Part shown: positions 44,110 to 53,121 of the stretch, piece after piece
Layout: every line of letters begins with the position of its first letter
Position numbering within the stretch: position 1 is the first letter of the stretch
DNA from: Chryseobacterium bernardetii
Lineage (GTDB): Bacteria > Bacteroidota > Bacteroidia > Flavobacteriales > Weeksellaceae
NCBI RefSeq assembly: GCF_003815975.1
Contig: NZ_CP033932.1
Span: 4,879,501 to 4,943,500 of the forward strand
Direction of reading: 5' to 3'
Length of the DNA: 64,000 bases
Translations under genes and position numbers: made by a program
Notes under the pieces: model-generated
Database searches by the model: none
The model's input: the letters and a program-made list of their open reading frames with translations, nothing else
Told to the model about the DNA's origin: nothing

Positions 44110-45132
44110 TTAATATTCAAAAAGAACACTTCCCCATGTAAATCCACTTCCGAAAGCTGAAAGAAGAACTAAATCTCCTCTTTTGATTTTTCCCTGTTCA
44201 ATGGCTTCACTTAAGGCAATGGGAATAGAAGCAGCCGTTGTATTTCCGTATTTCTGAATGTTGTTAAAGATTTTCTCATCCGGCAATCCGAACTTCTGCT
44301 GAACAAACTGAGCAATTCTAAGATTCGCCTGGTGAGGGATAAACATATCAAGATCTTCTATTGTTTTTCCGGCTTTATTTAAAGCTTCCATCATAGTTTC
44401 CGGAAATCTTGTAACCGCATGCTTGAATACAAAGTTTCCGTTCATAATAGGATATACTTCTTTATTCGTTACATTCTCAGGCTCTTTTCTCATTCTGTCA
44501 CTCCATCCAAACTTAGAACCTGGAAACTGTGTACACAATTCATCTGCATATTTCCCTTCAGAATGCATGTTTACTGCTAAAATATCTCCTGCATTTTCAT
44601 CTTCCGCAGCAGACAGCACAACCGCTCCTGCCCCATCTCCGAAAATCACCGAAACTCCTCTTCCTTCATCAGAAAAATCCAACCCGAAAGAATGAACTTC
44701 TGCTCCTACAACAAGGATATTCTTATAGGTCCCTGATTTAATGAAAGCATTGGCTACACTCATAGAATATACAAATCCTGAACATTGGTTTCTAACGTCC
44801 AATGCTCCAATAGTATCACACCCAAGCATATCCTGAAGCAAAACTCCACATCCCGGAAAATAATAATCCGGAGAAAGGGTTGCAAACACAATGTAATCAA
44901 TATCTTTAGCGGTTAACCCTGCATTTTCAATAGCTTTTTCTGATGCCTTGAATCCTAAATATGCAGCAGTTTCCTGAGAATCATTTCTGTTTTTTCTATG
45001 TCTTCTTTCCTTGATGCCTGTTCTTTCCGTTATCCACTCATCATTGGTAGTCATTAGTTTGGCTAAATCATCATTTGTAACAATGTTATCTGGAACATAA
45101 AATCCCACACCTTTTATTGTACTTTTAATCAT
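44110..45132 (-). CDS. fabH: 3-oxoacyl-ACP synthase III-like enzyme
   Basis: 340 aa. The Cys-His-Asn triad is intact: Cys117 (RNQCSGFVYS), His267 (IPHQANLRI) and Asn297 (YGNTTAAS). KAS III starts fatty acid synthesis by condensing acetyl-CoA with malonyl-ACP. Because FabH is widely duplicated in Bacteroidota, and this copy stands alone with no other fab genes, it may instead be a specialised paralogue. A -7 box TATCTTTG lies 19 bases upstream. Confidence 0.9.
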   Translation of the reverse strand: MIKSTIKGVGFYVPDNIVTNDDLAKLMTTNDEWITERTGIKERRHRKNRNDSQETAAYLGFKASEKAIENAGLTAKDIDYIVFATLSPDYYFPGCGVLLQDMLGCDTIGALDVRNQCSGFVYSMSVANAFIKSGTYKNILVVGAEVHSFGLDFSDEGRGVSVIFGDGAGAVVLSAAEDENAGDILAVNMHSEGKYADELCTQFPGSKFGWSDRMRKEPENVTNKEVYPIMNGNFVFKHAVTRFPETMMEALNKAGKTIEDLDMFIPHQANLRIAQFVQQKFGLPDEKIFNNIQKYGNTTAASIPIALSEAIEQGKIKRGDLVLLSAFGSGFTWGSVLFEY

Positions 45133-45150
45133 ATAGTTTTATAATTTTGG

Positions 45151-45158
45151 CAAAGATA
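45151..45158 (-). promoter_or_regulatory. Bacteroidota -7 box for fabH
   Basis: Reads TATCTTTG on the minus strand, 18 bases before the start codon. A TTG lies 24 bases further upstream, one base beyond the usual range. Confidence 0.65.
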
Positions 45159-45205
45159 AAACTTATTTAACACATAGTTTTTCAAAATATTAGTATTTTT
45201 ACTTT

Positions 45206-46105
45206 ATGCCAATTGATACGATATACAGAAGCACCCACTGCGAATGGGTAGATGTAGAGGCTCCTACTGCAGAAGACCTGAAATTTCTTCATGAACGCTA
45301 CGAAATCAACAATCTTCTTCTTGAAGATACTATAGATCCTAATCATCTTCCAAAATATGAAGAAGACGGAAATGTAAAATTCTTCCTTCTCCGCGAAAGT
45401 ACGGAACTGGAAAGGAAAAACCTGAACACCATAAGTGATATCAGTACCAAAATTGCGATTTTTATTCTGGATAAAACCATTATCACCATCCACAGAATGA
45501 AAACCAGAAGTATTTCTGAAACCAAGAAAAAGCTAACGCTTACACAGGAAGAAGTAACACCTCAGAAAGTAGCATTAATGGTCGCTATATTAATTATGAA
45601 AAGTTTTGATGATGAATCAATAAGCTTACTGGAAACCATGGACAATATTGAAAATGAGATTTTCCTTAAAAATACCAATCATACCAGCCAGATCCGAAGG
45701 CTGTATAAACTGAAAAGAAAATCCGGACTGAACTCAAGGGTTCTGGTCATTTCAACAGATGCCATCGATAAATTTAAACTATTGAATCTCCAGGATTCTG
45801 AAATTGTGGATTTAAAGGATAAACATAAGGACGTTGTGGCTGATTTTGACCATTTAAACGCCCAGATTACGAACCTTATCTCAATGTTCCTGGCCCTCTC
45901 TGACCAGAAGGCTAACCAGGTGATGAAGGTTTTGGCTATTTATTCGGTGTACTTTTTACCAATTACCTTTATTGCAGGAGTTTACGGGATGAACTTTGAT
46001 AATATGCCGGAACTTCATCACAAATACGGCTATTACTTTACGTTAGGCGGTATGGCATTGGTAGTCATCAGCACATTTATTTATGTGAGACGCAGGCAGT
46101 GGTAG
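45206..46105 (+). CDS. corA: CorA-type magnesium/cobalt transporter
   Basis: 299 aa. Large N-terminal cytoplasmic domain with the long helix, and two C-terminal membrane helices. The pore signature GMN is present (GVYGMNFDNMPEL) before a short loop and the last helix. It conducts Mg2+ inward. Complete in length. Confidence 0.92.
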   Translation: MPIDTIYRSTHCEWVDVEAPTAEDLKFLHERYEINNLLLEDTIDPNHLPKYEEDGNVKFFLLRESTELERKNLNTISDISTKIAIFILDKTIITIHRMKTRSISETKKKLTLTQEEVTPQKVALMVAILIMKSFDDESISLLETMDNIENEIFLKNTNHTSQIRRLYKLKRKSGLNSRVLVISTDAIDKFKLLNLQDSEIVDLKDKHKDVVADFDHLNAQITNLISMFLALSDQKANQVMKVLAIYSVYFLPITFIAGVYGMNFDNMPELHHKYGYYFTLGGMALVVISTFIYVRRRQW

Positions 46106-46190
46106 ATTTCTCCCACAGGTTTTACAAATGATACAGATGATTATTAGAGATTGCTTCACCAGCGGTTCACAATCACAAAAAACCGAGACT

Positions 46191-47777
46191 ATGAACACTG
46201 AAACCCTTACTACAATTCTGGAAGATCATATTCTTTCACAGGCTTCTAAGGACAAACTTACTGCTTTACACGAGAATATTTCTGCCAAAGAGTTTTCAGA
46301 TCTTTTAGATGCGGAAGGCAATCAGTATATAGAATTTGTACAGGAAGGCGGCGGTGTCTGGGGAAGTGCACTGGTAGGCTATCTTTACGGACTTGAAATC
46401 TTTGGAATCAGATTTTTGAAAGTAGCAGGAACCAGCGCCGGAGCGATCAATACCATGCTTATTGCAGCCTGCAAAACAAAGGAAGAGCCTAAAAGTGAAC
46501 TCATCAAAGATATTCTGTTCAGCTGGAATTTTGCTGATTTTATGGATGGAAAAACGTATGTAAAAACTACTCTGCATGCGATGCTGAACAATAAAAATTT
46601 CTTCAGGATCAATGCTGTTATTGCAGCTATTCTGTTCATAATCCTTGTAAGTATTCCATTTGCAGCGCCTTCAGGAAGTATTCTGAATGCTAAACTAATG
46701 TTTTTAATTCCTTTGATCCCGGCAGTTATCCTTTTTTTATGCCTCAAAAAATTATACAACAATTTCAGAAAAGAAAACAGTGGACTTAATCCGGGGAATG
46801 TTTTTCTGAACACCATGAAAACGGCTCTGGATAGTTTTGGAATTAAAACTGTAGCCAACCTCAATGAGAAATTTATACAAAAAGAACGGGATCTCAACCT
46901 CAATTACCGTTATGGAAACGGACAGGAATATTATAACCTTACTTTAGCAGGGATTGAAAAAATCAAGGCTAAAAACCTGGAACATATTGATCAGACCAGA
47001 TATAAAATATTCTATGACAGTGCACTCAATAATGATTATTATAAAAACAATCCATTTTACCTTCTTCGGTCAGAATATGTTGTAATTGCTACAGACATCA
47101 ATGCCAAAATAAAGGTAGAACTGCCTACTATGGCTAATTTATACTGGTCTGAAGAAGAACTGAAGCACATCAGTCCGGCAGAGTTTGTCAGAGCATCCAT
47201 GTCTGTTCCTTTTTTCTTTGAACCTTTTCAGAAAAGGATTAATAAGAATGAAGATTCTGTAAAATATGCCTGGAAATTCTGGATGAATACCAAACAGGAA
47301 GATATTTATCCCGTAGGTGTTTTTATTGATGGCGGAAGTATCTCCAATTTTCCTATTGACCTGTTTCATGCGGATGAAGTTTTTTATCCGAGAATGCCTC
47401 TTTTTGGAGTTCAGCTTACGAGTGATTCTGATTTGCTTTCTGAAAAGGGAAAAACCAGTGAAGAAATCCTTAAAACGCCATTCAGCTATGCAGGAAATAT
47501 CATCAGTACCTTACAGGGATTTAATGATAAAGTTTTTCTTACCAAACATAGTTTCTATCGGCTGTACAGTATCCAAACCGTTAACTGTGGAACCACCAGA
47601 TGGCTGAATTTCTTTATGAAAAAAGAAGAAAAAGAGGATCTTTTCAACAGAGGCTTTCAGGCAGCTCTTGACTTTCTGAACCAGTTTGACTGGGAGAAAT
47701 ACAAGTATGAACGAATGATGCTTACCATGAAAGAAAAAAAAATACTGAAGGAAGAGGATACGCCTACGGTGGGATAA
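46191..47777 (+). CDS. Patatin-like phospholipase with internal membrane-helix pair
   Basis: 528 aa from ATG 46191. An in-frame ATG at 46128 would add 21 residues encoded in repeat-like DNA, so it is less likely. GGGVWG (about 53-58), the nucleophile box GTSAG (80-84) and the Asp box DGGS mark a patatin serine lipase acting on phospholipids. Unusually, two hydrophobic helices (INAVIAAILFIILVSIPFAA and LMFLIPLIPAVILFLCL) lie right after the nucleophile region, splitting the fold. It would be membrane-bound. Confidence 0.85.
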   Translation: MNTETLTTILEDHILSQASKDKLTALHENISAKEFSDLLDAEGNQYIEFVQEGGGVWGSALVGYLYGLEIFGIRFLKVAGTSAGAINTMLIAACKTKEEPKSELIKDILFSWNFADFMDGKTYVKTTLHAMLNNKNFFRINAVIAAILFIILVSIPFAAPSGSILNAKLMFLIPLIPAVILFLCLKKLYNNFRKENSGLNPGNVFLNTMKTALDSFGIKTVANLNEKFIQKERDLNLNYRYGNGQEYYNLTLAGIEKIKAKNLEHIDQTRYKIFYDSALNNDYYKNNPFYLLRSEYVVIATDINAKIKVELPTMANLYWSEEELKHISPAEFVRASMSVPFFFEPFQKRINKNEDSVKYAWKFWMNTKQEDIYPVGVFIDGGSISNFPIDLFHADEVFYPRMPLFGVQLTSDSDLLSEKGKTSEEILKTPFSYAGNIISTLQGFNDKVFLTKHSFYRLYSIQTVNCGTTRWLNFFMKKEEKEDLFNRGFQAALDFLNQFDWEKYKYERMMLTMKEKKILKEEDTPTVG

Positions 47778-47936
47778 GGACTTTTATCAGAAAAGAGAAT
47801 TAATATGATGATGAAACTAAGTGAAATATCATTTGTTCTATGTCTTCCATTTTAAGCATAGGGATATTTTTATCTATATTAAGAATAGGAATCTATCTGA
47901 AAAAGACTTCCAAATAGATTCCCACTTTTTACTTTT

Positions 47937-48467
47937 TTATAAATTATCCAGGAAATCAAGATACATCGGAACACTTCTCTCAATCCATTCATCTGAAGAA
48001 TCTCTTTCTATACCATAATAAACAAAAGGTTCTTCATATTGTGCCCAGATATAATCAAAAGTCAGCTCATAAGGACGGAACAGCTCCTTCATCGTGTATT
48101 TGTATTCTCCAGTGGCACTGTAACCCTCTTCATCAATTCCGGCCGTAACGGCCAATGACATTTTCTTTCCTGCCAGCTTATAACCACTGTTACTTCCGTA
48201 TGCCCAACCATATAAAACCACTTCATCCAGCCATTGTTTCAAAAGCGGCGGACTGCTGAACCAATAAAAAGGAAACTGAAATACAATCTTATCATAAGAC
48301 TCCATCAGTTTCTGTTCTTTGGTTACATCAATTTTTCCCTCAGGATAAGCTTTGTATAATTGATGTACTGTATATTTTTCGGGGTATTTTTCCAATTCTT
48401 CAATCCATCTTTTATTGATGACAGATTTTTCAATTTCAGGGTGTGTAACAATAATTAAGGTCTTCAT
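47937..48467 (-). CDS. NAD(P)H-dependent oxidoreductase, flavodoxin-like fold
   Basis: 176 aa. KTLIIVTHPEIEKSVINKRW and FQFPFYWFSSPPLLKQWLDEVVLYGWAYG are the flavin-site elements of the KefF/MdaB family. It reduces quinones or related electrophiles. A divergent HxlR gene and a perfect inverted repeat over the shared promoter indicate stress-responsive control. Confidence 0.87.
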   Translation of the reverse strand: MKTLIIVTHPEIEKSVINKRWIEELEKYPEKYTVHQLYKAYPEGKIDVTKEQKLMESYDKIVFQFPFYWFSSPPLLKQWLDEVVLYGWAYGSNSGYKLAGKKMSLAVTAGIDEEGYSATGEYKYTMKELFRPYELTFDYIWAQYEEPFVYYGIERDSSDEWIERSVPMYLDFLDNL

Positions 48468-48486
48468 TATGTTTAAATTTCTATCA

Positions 48487-48561
48487 CAAAATTACAATAC
48501 ATTACTTACATTTTGTACATTAGCTACCCATTGTACGGTACTATAAAAAATGTAAGTAATG
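48487..48561. promoter_or_regulatory. Shared control region: -7 box plus perfect 15-bp inverted repeat
   Basis: CATTACTTACATTTT (48500-48514) and AAAATGTAAGTAATG (48547-48561) are exact complements. The left arm abuts a minus-strand -7 box TAATTTTG (48487-48494) of the oxidoreductase gene; the right arm ends on the HxlR start codon. Likely operator of the HxlR protein. Confidence 0.7.
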
Positions 48562-48942
48562 ACTAAAATAAAGGAAACCTCAACCAATTTTGCCAATAAA
48601 AAAGCACTTGCAGATGAATGTCCGGAGATTTATGCTTCCAATATTATCGGCGGGCAATGGGCACTTGCTATCTGCTGCTATCTCATCAATGGAAAGATGA
48701 GATTTGGAGAGCTTAAAAAGCGTCTTCAGAACATTACAGAGCGCATGCTTACTCTTCAGCTTCGCAGATTGGAAGAAGATAAAATTATTACCAGAACTGT
48801 ATATGCTGAAGTTCCGCCAAGGGTAGAATACGAGCTTACAGAAATTGGGTATAAGCTGAAACCGATTATTCTGGAATTTGAAAAATGGGGAATAGAACAC
48901 AAACAAATAATTGAAAAATCCACTGAAAAACAAATGAAATAG
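48559..48942 (+). CDS. HxlR-family transcriptional regulator
   Basis: 127 aa. CPEIYASNIIGGQWALAICCYL is the N-terminal helix with the redox-sensing-type cysteine, and MRFGELKKRLQNITERMLTLQLRRLEEDKIITRTVY is the winged helix. Family members respond to electrophiles such as quinones or formaldehyde. Divergent from the flavodoxin-like reductase. Confidence 0.9.
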   Translation: MTKIKETSTNFANKKALADECPEIYASNIIGGQWALAICCYLINGKMRFGELKKRLQNITERMLTLQLRRLEEDKIITRTVYAEVPPRVEYELTEIGYKLKPIILEFEKWGIEHKQIIEKSTEKQMK

Positions 48943-49033
48943 ATTCAATACAAATAACAATTAAAAAGTAAATTATGCTTTATTTTATTATTTTATGTAA
49001 ATTTAATAACCATTTCATACACAAAATAATATC

Positions 49034-49543
49034 ATGAAAAATCTGACATTTTTACTCTCCTTCGCTGCAACGGTTATTTGTTATGCCTCAGTATATGCAC
49101 AAAAGATTTCTGACGGTCAAACCTTAGATATTAATGGTATGGATGTTACCTTCAATATTCTCAATAAAGAAAGTATTGAATCTGGCGGGAAACAGTATGA
49201 CCGTTATAAAGTTTCGGCATCAGTGAAAAATAAATCGAATAAAGCTTACAATATCAGGCTGTCTGCTTTTCCACAGATTGTAAGCAATATTGGCCTTGTA
49301 GAATTGGATTGTGTTAATGCAACCGGATCAAGGCTTACCTCTAAAAAAATTGAACTGAAAATGAAGCCGCAGATGCTTAATGTAATCTATTCTGCTTATG
49401 ATAAATCCGGAAAATTTACCACCAGTACTATACCTGTAACCGGAAGTTATTATTTTGATCCGGGAGATACCATTAGTGATAATGCCATTTTTATTGTTCC
49501 TCAGGGTGAAAAGCCTGATGTTTCAGTAAGAAGTCTAAAATAA
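49034..49543 (+). CDS. Exported protein of unknown function
   Basis: 169 aa. Signal peptide (VYAQ), then a predicted beta-sandwich without recognisable catalytic motifs (VTFNILNKESIESGGKQYDRYKVSASV, IPVTGSYYFDPGDTISDNAIF). It stands alone between an HxlR gene and the DNA glycosylase. Function not assigned. Confidence 0.68.
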   Translation: MKNLTFLLSFAATVICYASVYAQKISDGQTLDINGMDVTFNILNKESIESGGKQYDRYKVSASVKNKSNKAYNIRLSAFPQIVSNIGLVELDCVNATGSRLTSKKIELKMKPQMLNVIYSAYDKSGKFTTSTIPVTGSYYFDPGDTISDNAIFIVPQGEKPDVSVRSLK

Positions 49544-49547
49544 ATAT

Positions 49548-49575
49548 TCATGCCAACATCAATTTGTCGGCATGA
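49548..49575 (+). terminator. Weak hairpin terminator
   Basis: TCATGCC (49548-49554) and GGCATGA (49569-49575), with further ACA/TGT pairing, then TTTGTTT. Confidence 0.5.
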
Positions 49576-49664
49576 TTTGTTTCTATCAAATATTCAATTG
49601 GTTAGCCTCTTCATTTGTTTTGTAAATTTACATCTTAGCATTATAACTCAATATTGAATATACT

Positions 49665-50225
49665 TTAATTTTTGTCAGCATTCCTCCATAAGGGCTTTTG
49701 TTCCAACACTTTTGCATGAATCGGGCAGGTTTCATGATGGGCGCCTTCCAGATATCCTGTACTCATCAGAAATTCATTCACAATCTCACCTCCTGTAAAT
49801 TTGAATGTTTTCTTAAAAAGCTTCATCCATTCCGGCAATGTTTTAGGATGATGATGCTCTATCCACTTTTCAAAGGAGCCAAATTCTTTTTGAAGCTCAA
49901 TAATTGTCTTTGCATTCTCAATAGCTGCATTTACCTTAAGTTTATTCCGGATAATTCCGCTGTCATTCAAAAGCCTTTCCCGATCTTCTTCTGTATAAGC
50001 TGCTATTTTTTTGATATCAAAATTATCATAAGCTTTTCTGAAGCTTTCTTCTTTTTTTAAAACCGTTTCCCAGCTTAAACCTGCCTGGTTAATCTCCAGA
50101 ATAAGCCTTCCGAACAATTCATTATCATCATGAATAGGAAACCCGTAATAGTTATCATGGTAGTTCTTATGTAATTGTTTTCGGCTCTCAGGCTGCATCC
50201 TGTCTATGGCTAAGCAATAACTCAT
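49665..50225 (-). CDS. tag: DNA-3-methyladenine glycosylase I
   Basis: 186 aa. It removes 3-methyladenine from alkylated DNA. The pattern fits E. coli Tag: Cys4 near the start, HDNYYGFP, LILEINQAGLSWETVLKKEESFRKAYDNFD, and the C-terminal Zn pair HETCPIH. Length is normal. Confidence 0.93.
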   Translation of the reverse strand: MSYCLAIDRMQPESRKQLHKNYHDNYYGFPIHDDNELFGRLILEINQAGLSWETVLKKEESFRKAYDNFDIKKIAAYTEEDRERLLNDSGIIRNKLKVNAAIENAKTIIELQKEFGSFEKWIEHHHPKTLPEWMKLFKKTFKFTGGEIVNEFLMSTGYLEGAHHETCPIHAKVLEQKPLWRNADKN

Positions 50226-50523
50226 TGATGTATCTCTTTTGGTTTAACGGGATAAAGATAAGACAGGATTGTGACAACTGTTAGTCAGTAGGTTTATTTT
50301 TTGGAAAAAAGAAGATTAAGGTTGGAAGGCGGAAATTATACAGATATGAAATAAATCTATTTAATAAACTATTTTCCAAATTATAAAATTACAAACTGTA
50401 AAATTTTCCTCTTTGAAGTGGTGAAGAAAATTTATTTTTTTTGACGGGATGACATTTCTGCCTAAACCATTCTCTTCAATACCTCAAAAATATTAACTAG
50501 ATTAGCAACTTCAAATATCAGCC

Positions 50524-51438
50524 ATGAAGTTACTCCTATCCCTTTTATTTTCATTATTCTTAATTTCTGTACATGCTCAGGCTATATACTCAAAAGCTTA
50601 TGGAAACCAAAAGAATCCTGCTGTTATTTTTATTCATGGCGGGCCAAGTGGTAATGCCACTTTATTTGAAGGTACTACAGCACAGAAATTAGCAGATAAA
50701 GGCTTTTACGTAATTGTATATGACAGACGTGGTGAAGGACGATCCAAAGATGAAAATGCCACCATGACGTTCAAAGAAAGTTTTGAAGATCTAAAGCAGC
50801 TTTATAACACTTACCACATCAAAAAAGCAAATATTCTGGCCCATAGTTTCGGAGGGATCATCGGTACTCTATTTACTCACCAATTTCCAGAAAAGGTGCA
50901 GTCTCTTACCCTTGCAGGCGCTTTATTTACCCAACAGGAAACCTATAATCATATTTTAAAACAGGCCAAAGAGTATTTTAAAAATGATGCTGCCCAGCTG
51001 CAGGAAATTTCTGAAATAGAAAGCCTGGATAAAAATTCCGCTGCTTACCGCAAAAGATGCTACGAAATTGCCAGTAAGCTAAATTGCTTTAGCATGCCTA
51101 ATCCTACTTCGGAAAGTAAGAGTTTAAGAGCTGAGTATGAAGCCGGTGAATTCTATAAAAATAATATCAGAAACCACAACTCTCCTATTAAATTCTATCA
51201 GAATGAACCTTTGAACAATCTTGATAATACAGCCATTTTAAAAGAGATCAAAAGAAAAGGGATTCCCCTTTTTGCAGTATATGGAAAAAATGACGGAATA
51301 TTCTCAAACAGACAACTCAGCAGTCTTAAAAATATTGTTGGAAACAGCAATTTCAAACTTATTGATAACTGCTCACATTATTTATTTGTAGATCAGCAAG
51401 ATGAATTTTTAAAATTTATTGACCTGAAATTAAAATAA
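50524..51438 (+). CDS. Exported alpha/beta hydrolase
   Basis: 304 aa. Signal peptide (HAQA), oxyanion motif FIHGGPSGNA, nucleophile elbow LAHSFGGIIG, acid near YGKNDGIF and catalytic His in NCSHYLFVDQ. Proline iminopeptidase-like hydrolases share this layout, but substrate is unknown. The gene has no nearby partner. Confidence 0.85.
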   Translation: MKLLLSLLFSLFLISVHAQAIYSKAYGNQKNPAVIFIHGGPSGNATLFEGTTAQKLADKGFYVIVYDRRGEGRSKDENATMTFKESFEDLKQLYNTYHIKKANILAHSFGGIIGTLFTHQFPEKVQSLTLAGALFTQQETYNHILKQAKEYFKNDAAQLQEISEIESLDKNSAAYRKRCYEIASKLNCFSMPNPTSESKSLRAEYEAGEFYKNNIRNHNSPIKFYQNEPLNNLDNTAILKEIKRKGIPLFAVYGKNDGIFSNRQLSSLKNIVGNSNFKLIDNCSHYLFVDQQDEFLKFIDLKLK

Positions 51439-51482
51439 AGTGTAGTTTTGTAGGAATGTCAAACACCAGAATCCATATCAAG

Positions 51483-51833
51483 ATGTATAAAGCAGTCATT
51501 ACGCTGCTTATTTTGGTGTTCTCATTATCCCCATGCTCTGTTAAAAGAGACGTTCTTGATATTTTTGACATTCAATACATCAGCGGTTTAAACAAAGTTA
51601 AAATAACATCCGGGCTTTCTTTACATTGTGATACTTCCACTACTTCCTCAAAAATCTCTGTTTCAAAAGCTAAAGCAGAATACAAATACGGAGGATCCTT
51701 TTTAGATCTTAATGCTACAGCAAAAAATATAGAGGGAGAAAACCTTAATTTTAATAAATACACAGACTGCACTACTGGAAACAGTCCACCGAAGTATATT
51801 TTATTTAAAAGACTGAAACTAAATCTGGTTTAA
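51483..51833 (+). CDS. Small exported protein, unknown function
   Basis: 116 aa from ATG 51483; an ATG at 51456 is in frame. A hydrophobic N-terminal segment ending near SPCS could be a lipoprotein or cleavable signal. The rest is polar with no motif (TSTTSSKISVSKAKAEY). It lies 44 bases after the hydrolase gene and may be co-transcribed. Confidence 0.55.
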   Translation: MYKAVITLLILVFSLSPCSVKRDVLDIFDIQYISGLNKVKITSGLSLHCDTSTTSSKISVSKAKAEYKYGGSFLDLNATAKNIEGENLNFNKYTDCTTGNSPPKYILFKRLKLNLV

Positions 51834-51884
51834 AACCTTTTTAAACCTACATACTCAGTTTTTTATAATACAATATTAACTTCA

Positions 51885-52898
51885 ATGAAATACACTACAA
51901 ACAGCCAGTCTTATGACATGGCCGGATTATACACTTTATCCCTACGAATGGTCATCGGATGGACTTACTTTTCAGCGTTCTGGCGCAGACTTATCCTTGA
52001 AAACAAACTTATTCCTGATGAAAAGGGATATATTGGGGAAAAATTCAATCATTTTCTGCCGAATGCCCTGGGAATTAAACCTATTATAGAGTATCTGGTT
52101 ACCCACCCGGATGCCTTACAGAGGTCTATGATGGCTTTTACCATCATCGAAGCTATTGTAGGACTATTCATTATTCTCGGTCTCTTTACCCGACTGATGA
52201 GCATAGGAATTTTTAGCCTTGCATTGGGAATTTTATTGGGTTCGGGATGGTTGGGTACAACGTGCCTGGATGAATGGCAAATAGGTGTCCTGGGAGTTGC
52301 TGGCGGGTTCGTTCTGTTCCTTACGGGAAGCGGTTCTTACTCTCTGGATGACTATTTTATAAAGAAAAACAAAAAGTTTACTCAGAAAAGATGGTTTCAA
52401 TGGCTGGGCTCTGGAATTCTGCCTATTGATAAGCCCAAAGTTTTTGTACTTACAGGTTCTCTTTTAATTTTCGGACTTACGCTGTATACCAATCAGTATT
52501 TTCATGGTGGTGTTTGGGGAACCCTGTATAACAAATCTGTAAAACCCAAGCTTGAGATTTCTAATATTTCCCATAATAGTTCAGGTTTAAAGTTCGAGGT
52601 TTACAGAACGGAAGGTGCCGATGTATATGGTTCTTTCCTCATCGGAATTCACATTTTGGATAAAAACGGGAATATTTTAAAGGAAATTGACCATAAAGAA
52701 CTTGCCGGTTTTTCAAAAGAAAATATCAAAAACCATTATATAGCTAAGGTGACACCTGGAAAGCACAGTCTTATTATTCCATTGGGAGCTAAGGCAGATC
52801 TCAATATCGGGACTAATGATATCCTCCGAAAAGAGGCTGTACACACTTTGAAACTGATTGATATCAGTGGAATTGAATGGACAGAAACTATTAAATAA
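51885..52898 (+). CDS. DoxD-DoxA fusion membrane protein
   Basis: 337 aa. The N-terminal half is a DoxX/DoxD-like four-helix membrane domain (SLRMVIGWTYFSAFWRRLI, TIIEAIVGLFIILGLFTRLM). The C-terminal ~120 residues match a TQO DoxA-type domain (PKLEISNISHNSSGLKFEVYRT). In the archaeal thiosulfate:quinone oxidoreductase these are two separate subunits, here joined in one chain. No other thiosulfate oxidation gene is present, so the reaction in this organism is uncertain. Confidence 0.82.
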   Translation: MKYTTNSQSYDMAGLYTLSLRMVIGWTYFSAFWRRLILENKLIPDEKGYIGEKFNHFLPNALGIKPIIEYLVTHPDALQRSMMAFTIIEAIVGLFIILGLFTRLMSIGIFSLALGILLGSGWLGTTCLDEWQIGVLGVAGGFVLFLTGSGSYSLDDYFIKKNKKFTQKRWFQWLGSGILPIDKPKVFVLTGSLLIFGLTLYTNQYFHGGVWGTLYNKSVKPKLEISNISHNSSGLKFEVYRTEGADVYGSFLIGIHILDKNGNILKEIDHKELAGFSKENIKNHYIAKVTPGKHSLIIPLGAKADLNIGTNDILRKEAVHTLKLIDISGIEWTETIK

Positions 52899-53000
52899 AA
52901 TAGGTTAAAACCGCTTGGAAAATTGGTCAATTTACAGAATTTATAATTTTGATTGTGCCCAATTTGTGAATAATAAATGGATCATTCCGGATATTTTAGG

Positions 53001-53070
53001 TTTTGGATAAAGCCAATTGAATAGATGTTTATAATGAGAGCGGGCTAAAGCCCGCTCCTATTGATATTGA
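53001..53070. repeat. Second copy of the GGCTAAAGCC two-hairpin element
   Basis: TTTTGGATAAAGCCAATTGAATA (53001-53023 region) then GCGGGCTAAAGCCCGC (53040-53055) and TCCTATTGA. Spacing and central palindrome match the copy at 27876-27940. Confidence 0.8.
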
Positions 53071-53121
53071 TATCGGATGCATAAAAGAAATTTAACAACA
53101 AGATCTTTTATCTTTTACAGT

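Noticed and set aside
47821-48018. Open frame of 65 codons after the patatin gene
   Set aside because: It overlaps the oxidoreductase 3' end on the opposite strand, has low-complexity content and no motif.
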